Below, in pieces: positions 58,557 through 64,000 of a stretch of 64,000 nucleotides of DNA. The stretch comes from Gelatoporia subvermispora B (taxonomy: Eukaryota > Basidiomycota > Agaricomycetes > Polyporales > Gelatoporiaceae). The DNA lies in NCBI GenBank assembly GCA_000320605.2, contig KB445792.1, positions 2,690,717 through 2,754,716 on the forward strand, in the 5' to 3' direction. The translations under genes and the position numbers were made by a program. Numbering within the stretch: the stretch's first letter is position 1; each line of letters opens with the position of its first letter. The notes below the pieces were generated by a model, which was given only the letters and a program-made list of their open reading frames with translations, was not told the DNA's origin and searched no databases.

Positions 58557-59615
58557 ATGAGCTCTGGCATCTCCGACCGTAATACAAGTAAGAGACGGCG
58601 CGAGGAGTATGGCGCAGACGAAGACGCAACCGAATCGGACATACCTTCAAAGCCACCCACGTCTGACTTCGAGTCAGACAGCACGTTATGGTTCGAAGAT
58701 GGGAATGTCATCATGGTGGCAGACAGTGTCGGGTTCCGGTTGTATCGGGGGGTGCTCAGTGCTCGCTCTACCGTTTTCCAGAACCTGTTTCAAATCCCTC
58801 AGCCAACGGATGGAGAGACATATGAAGGCTGTCCTGTAATCCGGCTTCAAGACACAGCTGAGGATCTCAGGCACTTGTTGAGAGCATTCATGGGTTATAC
58901 AAAGTATGTACGAGCGTATATATAGGACTTTCTACTGATCTCAGCGGGCAGCTTCCCCGATCCTGCACGGCCGACTTTCAAAGAAGTAGTCGCCCTTGCC
59001 CGCCTTAGCCACAAATATGATGTTGAAGACCTCCAGAAGGCATCGGAAGCGCAGTTGAAGTCAATGTTCCCAACTCGTTATGAAGATTGGGAATCAATGA
59101 AGCTCAGCCTGTCGCTGGAAGATGCCATTCAAGCGATCAACTTAGCTCATCTGACGAACACTCCTTCCATCCTCCCTCTGGCCATGTACCGTTGCTGTAA
59201 ATTTCCTCTCGAAAGCATCCCGCATATTCCTCCGGACAAAGCCAATACAGCAGCCCTGAGTTCTTCTGACAGAGAGAGATGCTTTAAACTCCAAGGCTGG
59301 CTCAAATATCAGAAGTACCGCTCGCGCCTCAAATTGTACAACAGCAACCTCCCGCCCACAAGTTGTGAAAGCGACAACCACTCACCATGCACCTACGTCT
59401 TGCAATCTATCCTCAAAAAACTGATCGCCAGTAGCAGCGACCTGCCCCAGCCGTATGCCTTACTAGAAACTCAGACGGGGCACGAGTTGCCCGGCATGAA
59501 GCACTTGTGCAAAGCTTGCAGGAGTATTATGGACCAACGAGAGCGTGCGGAGATCCGTAGTCTATGGCGTCAGATCCCGTTGGCCCTAGACATGAATCTT
59601 CCGGAGTGGTGCTGA
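58557..59615 (+). CDS. BTB/POZ-domain protein B
   Basis: Model: exons 58557-58903 and 58952-59615; 336 aa. A charged N-terminus (MSSGISDRNTSKRRREE) precedes the BTB domain: LWFEDGNVIMVADSVGFRLY, RGVLSARSTVFQNLFQIPQ, GETYEGCPVIRL, then LARLSHKYDVEDLQ after the intron. The C-terminus again has LCKACRSIMDQRERAEIRSL (Cys-x2-Cys) and WRQIPLALDMNLPEWC. The intron sits at the same place as in copy A; an alternative acceptor one site upstream (58944) breaks frame. Same strand and layout as copies A and C. Function unknown beyond likely self-association. Confidence 0.87.
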
Positions 59616-60410
59616 ATTATTACAAGGCATTGATCAAAGTGAGGAGCTCGCCGAATACTGATCCCATGGTCCTAATACTGTCCGAAATCATCAGGATTTC
59701 CGAGGCCGCAGGTTCCGTTGTACAACTTCCAGGACAGCTAAGGAAACAAACTCCGTATCTAGCATTGTACACGACGCACAGACATGCACTGTTATTCAGT
59801 TGGCTGCGTGGTTTGGATCCGACACCTCCATCTCCACCTAGAGAGCTGTGACTTCGAGCCCGTGCGCTGAACGGCAAGACTTTTGTTCAATAACATGCTG
59901 CATCCATCCATAGCATTGCGACCCAAAGTGGGTTGGATTCCCCCGACCTTGCTTCGTTCTCGCCTAGGACATCATTTACTGTGTCCATCCGGCATTGGCG
60001 GATATGCTCGAAAGGAATTACTAGATGAGCGCTCATACCGTTGTGGACTCGAGGATCGTAGCCGATTGCTGTCTTACCTGCTATTTCTCGGAATGTCGTG
60101 ATCGATACCTGAGCATCTTCGAGTTGTCGGTCGGCACACACACATATATGACTCGTCCATTCTTCACATCGCGTAAATTACGGCATGTGTACACCGTGCA
60201 GTACGCGAAGCCTTGCTATCGAAAATTCATCGTGTCCTCACCTTTGCCTCATGCACCACGCCGCATACAGAGTCCGATAGGTTAAATAGCCTGTGGGAAG
60301 TATATCGTCTGCACACCTCAAGTGACACGGCCACGCACCGGTATCATAGCACCTACACCAACTCGATCGATACTCATCTTTCTGATGCGAGCAGCTGCCG
60401 CTCTTGTCAG
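59616..60410. other. Spacer between BTB copies B and C
   Basis: 0.8 kb without a recognisable gene. An upstream exon with the start codon of copy C should lie in its last part but was not identified with confidence. Confidence 0.45.
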
Positions 60411-61622
60411 AATTATCGCGCTTTGAAAATCTTGACAGTGCCCCTCCAGAGAAGAAAGCACGCATTGATTATGACAACGTATACAAACCCGCATCTAACG
60501 AAACGGTTGTAAGTTCATCGCCAGTCCCCGACTGGGAGTGCTGCGATGGACTGTGGTCCAAAGACGGGAACATCATGCTCGTCGCGAAATCTACCGCATT
60601 CCGTGTCTACCGCGGTCTTCTCGCCATTTGGTCAACAGTATTCCGCGATCTTTTCGAGCTGCCCCAGCCTCAAGACGCAGAGCAGTATGAGGGATGTCCC
60701 GTTGTCAGGTTTCAAGCCAATGATGATGATCTACGGAGGCTTCTTTTGACTTTGATGGGGTTCATTGCGTAAGTGTCTTCAAAGGGTTACGAGTGGAAGT
60801 CGTTGTTGATTGCGTGTCTGGTGCTTAGTGTTCACGAAGTGAACGATGCCGAGTTCAGGGATATTGCTGGACTTCTTCGTCTCAGCCACAAGTACGATGT
60901 CAAGGACGTGTTCAAATCCTCGAAAGAATGCTTCAAAGCGATATTTCCCACCACATTTTCAGACTTCATGAGAGTGAACGCTAAATGCTCGCGTTCCGAT
61001 GCCATCGAGGCTATCAACCTGGTTCATCGCATCAACGAGCGGTCCATTCTCCCAGTCGCATTCTACCTTTGCTGCCAAGATCAGGATGACGAGCAAACGA
61101 AGCATGGAGCTCAAATTCCATTGTTACGCGCAGGGGATAGAAACAAATACATGGAACTTCGTGCTTGGCTCCGACTCAATAACTACAACCTCTCCCTTAA
61201 AATCTTCGATTGGGTGCCGTTCAGCACTTACTGTCGCACAAAGAAAAGATGCATGACGATCCTGCATCAGGAAAACATCGCGTTGACTTTGACGCCTTCT
61301 AGCTGCCTTTCGAGGCTTGCTGGAGTCTTCGCTGCCCTGTTGCGCGTCAAAAAGGCGTCAAAGTCGCGTCCAAGAACCAAGAAGGCAGGCAAGTAAAATG
61401 GACATTTTCCTGATGTGCAGAATCGCATGAGGTCCCGCACCGTTATGAACTTGGATACCACCGACTGCGCCTTGTTTTAGTCGAATGGAAAACCTCTGGC
61501 GAGACCTTGCGCTTTGCGATAGATGTAAAGAGGCGATACGTGACACGGATATCAAGGAGAGACGCAACTTATGGAAACAGATGCCGGGTATCCTTGGGAT
61601 GACGAAAGTAGGTCGAACCTGA
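60411..61622 (+). CDS. BTB/POZ-domain protein C (5' end unresolved)
   Basis: Model from the first supported acceptor: exons 60411-60768, 60829-61392, 61481-61622; about 354 codons. The exon frame has no ATG before residue about 57, so a short upstream exon must supply the start. BTB blocks: LWSKDGNIMLVAKSTAFRVY, RGLLAIWSTVFRDLFELPQ, EQYEGCPVVRF, LLRLSHKYDVKDVF, ILPVAFYLCCQ. The reading frame of exon 2 would end at 61396, but a splice (GTAAAA...TTTTAG, 88 nt, phase 2) joins it to exon 3, which carries the family C-terminus LWRDLALCDRCKEAI and LWKQMPGILGM. The intron's 3' end still resembles coding DNA of copy A (DCALF), so coding sequence may have become intronic. Confidence 0.75.
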
Positions 61623-62388
61623 AGCAGTCGTTACGCTGCAGTCTCGATCAGGTGAGTGCACATGAAATGCCATGCCGCGAAGGTCAAGTGAGCCGACGTA
61701 GTCCGAGCATCAGTTATCCGCACTGAGGTCATCAAGCATTTCCAGAATGTTCCCAGTGACCACATTGTAAAGTACATATCTAAATCCATGTTGAGCGAGA
61801 TGCTTCGACCGACGACGTTGAACAGAAGTTTTGGAGGCTCACCAGTCTAACATAGTACCAACTTACGAGCATGGTCGGCCGCAGGTGAACGGAGCAATGG
61901 TTGTCTATCCGTCTGGCAGACTGTCTTTCAGTGGCTGTTAAGGACTAAGCCGTGGATCGTTTATCAGTCGATAGGACCTTATTGCAACCCGAGTGTGTAC
62001 GTCTCAGAATCTTAGGCAACATGCATTGTCGCAGTCTGGGCACTCATGTACGTTCAAAGAACGGTGCATTTGTCCTTCAGGTGCGGCACTAGACAGTCTG
62101 TCGTCTGAGACAAACTATTAGCATTGACTGTGCGACATATACATGAACAACAAGAGCATCGGATACGGTACACATGCTTACAGTACACTAAATTGCGAGG
62201 GTGCGATCTATATGTTGATGAGAGGATGGAAAGATGTATGGTAGGGTATGAGATGGACGATGAGGTGCTTGGAAAAAGATGACGGCCGTGAGGAAGCCAA
62301 CCGAAACGCTCTTAAAATCAACGGAGTAACAAACTATGCAGTGGACATGCGGGTAGAACCAATATGGTAGGCTGCCGAGGCCATCATC
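61623..62388. other. Convergent spacer
   Basis: 0.77 kb between BTB copy C (plus) and the 3' end of MED13 (minus). No gene seen; it probably holds both 3' untranslated regions. Confidence 0.5.
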
Positions 62389-63977
62389 TTACCCATTGAC
62401 ATCTACGCTATCTCCCACGAGGGCCATACACATGACCTTTAACGCTGCCAGATGGAACGGGAGCCCCGTGTCTGGTAGCTTCCAGCGCAAACGCGCAAGC
62501 ACCGCTAAATCATGAAAGTTGGACGTGATGTCGCGAAGGTCCTCCATTCCTTGCTCTCGTGCTGAGATAGTACGCGTCTTCACACGAGATGACTTGGGGG
62601 AGCTTATCGTGTGCAGTTGCGCCAGCTGCACCATGTCGATGGAAGCGAAGTCTGCGCCCGTCGGTACATGGGCCAGAGCACTTCTCAGCCGTGCATGCAG
62701 GCAAGGCGTCCTCTGCATAATGGGCTCTTCATCCTCGGAATCCGGTATGATGGGGATGTCGTCGTAACCAACCAGCGACTGGGCTCCTTGACGCGATCCG
62801 AAGGCTGGTACGCATGTACGTGCCACAGCAGGTGAAATTGCGTACGTGGAACAGGATACGTCGAGGAAGACTGCATTTGGTGGAACTCGCGCCGGACGAA
62901 CGGGAGACTGGGAGGTTGTTGGTGATCGAGACCGTTTCGTGAATGAGACGTCGCTTGAGTCGGGCGCCACAAACATCCACGAGTTATCGATGTCGACTGA
63001 GAGGAGCGTCACATGCATAGGAGGAATGTCTGAGGACGTCGCGACGGTCCGGTCCAAGTGGCTGATCCACACTAAAATACAACATTAATGCCATACAGCA
63101 CGCTTGTCATGAACAGAACGCTCACCTTGAGCCTCTAGATTACGCATCGCTCCCAATTTCGATATCACAATTCGCCATTCGACGCTAGCACGTCGCGCAA
63201 ACGTATGCACAAAATTCCAGACTTGGCTCGTGATGAAGTCCTCGGTGCTCTCGGTTGGCAGCAGCCAAGCCGTTACCTCGTGTCCCTCGCCTCGCTCGTC
63301 AACGCAAGCAGCTAACAACCAACGGTTGTCAGGCGTGGTATGGTATCCGACATGTAACAAGGTATGCCGTTCCAGGACATCGAGCGACGTTGGATGTGCT
63401 TCTAGGAGGAACGAGGTACGAGCGGACTGCTTGTACCCCCGGCTTTGATCAGGATGTCCGGATGGCAACGCTCGAGCCAATGTCATCGCTGGAGCATGTA
63501 AATATGCTCTTGTGGGCGCACTGTGCATGAACAACTTGCGTGACATGGCACGGTCGACAGGCTGCAGAATACGATCGTAGACGTTATCGACGAAGGCATC
63601 TAGCCCGGCATGTGTGGTCCGAGGATCAGAAAGCAGACCACTTGCCAGAGCTTCAGGCACAAAGTGGAAGAAAAGTTGCGCATCCGGAAGCGCTTTGGTC
63701 ACGCGCTTGATGGCCGAGAATAAGTAACGGAGAACTTGCGACGTCAGAGAAGTTACAGATGCAGGGGCAGCAATGTAGAAGACGACTGTAGACTGCCATT
63801 GGGACGGGTTGAGTTGTTCAACGAGGCTCACTACATGAGAGGATTCAGTAATTGCTCAGGGTGTCACGCAAACATCGTACCTAGCGTCTTGCGTAATGTG
63901 TCAAACTGCACCGGAAGCAAGCCCGAGGTGGGGCTCTTTGGAGGTATTCCAAGAGCATGCGTCCCGTACCCCTTCGC
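62389..63977 (-). CDS. MED13: Mediator subunit MED13, C-terminal part (gene runs off the window)
   Basis: Visible exons (minus): 63977-63881, 63830-63126, 63071-62389 (stop). The reading continues upstream beyond base 64000, so only about 495 C-terminal residues are present. Landmarks of the MED13 C-terminal domain: FDTLRKTLVSLVEQL, the strand VVFYIAAPASVTSL, PAMTLARALPSG, ERHTLLHVGYHTTPDNRWLL with ACVDERGEGHEVTAWL, WRIVISKLGAMRNLE, PPMHVTLLSVDIDNSW, and the end LPFHLAALKVMCMAL. MED13 is part of the Mediator CDK8 kinase module in the nucleus, where it links the kinase to core Mediator. Fungal MED13 is large (well over 1000 aa), so most of the gene lies outside. Confidence 0.9.
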
Positions 63978-64000
63978 CTAGATTTCTGTGAATATTGCGA

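Overview
The window is nuclear DNA of a basidiomycete fungus, most likely an agaricomycete (a polypore-like wood-decay fungus would fit; that level is inference). Genes are interrupted by many 40-90 nt GT-AG introns with CTRAC/CTAAC-like branch sites. The families present are typical of Agaricomycetes: short heme-thiolate peroxidase, GH79 beta-glucuronidase, GH92 relic, tandem BTB/POZ genes, F-box/LRR genes, and the 'SIGDVG..GVPEGF' family of unknown function. I assembled spliced models by hand, requiring splice phase and family similarity to agree; no search could be run.

Layout. 0-18.1 kb is gene-poor and in part very GC-rich. It holds three paralogous two-finger C2H2 proteins (3.2-4.6 kb minus,14.4-15.6 kb plus,17.2-18.1 kb plus), a stretch of degenerate direct repeats at 8.73-10.09 kb, and long stretches with no credible gene. 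18.7-21.3 kb: a WD40 protein and a family of unknown function. 22.3-26.9 kb: a secreted GH79 enzyme and a MetE/UROD-like enzyme. 28.5-29.5 kb: a SET-domain protein. 30.4-39.8 kb: a possible oxidative metabolic cluster made of a short peroxygenase-type heme-thiolate peroxidase, two duplicated 2-oxoglutarate/Fe(II) dioxygenases (the second with a nonsense codon and a frame break) and, between them, an NmrA-type NAD(P) reductase with a 10-nt microexon. 40.0-44.1 kb: a GH92 mannosidase relic, then a divergent pair of F-box paralogs, one decayed and one intact.

44.5-55.2 kb is a compact housekeeping block: an APC amino-acid/GABA permease, eIF5B and ARL2 (divergent, about 0.3 kb apart), SPT4 and a BIG1/VOA1-like ER membrane protein (divergent, about 0.17 kb apart), and a UPF0303 protein. 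55.7-61.6 kb is a tandem, same-strand array of four BTB/POZ copies: one dead and three apparently intact, sharing a C-terminal Cys-x2-Cys motif. 62.4 kb to the end is the C-terminal part of Mediator subunit MED13 on the minus strand; its 5' part lies outside the window.

No rRNA, CRISPR array, complete transposon or convincing complete tRNA was seen. The most unusual items are the zinc-finger trio with a conserved intron cutting the inter-finger linker, the peroxidase/dioxygenase/reductase cluster, the BTB array with a possible exon-to-intron conversion, and the degenerate repeat array.
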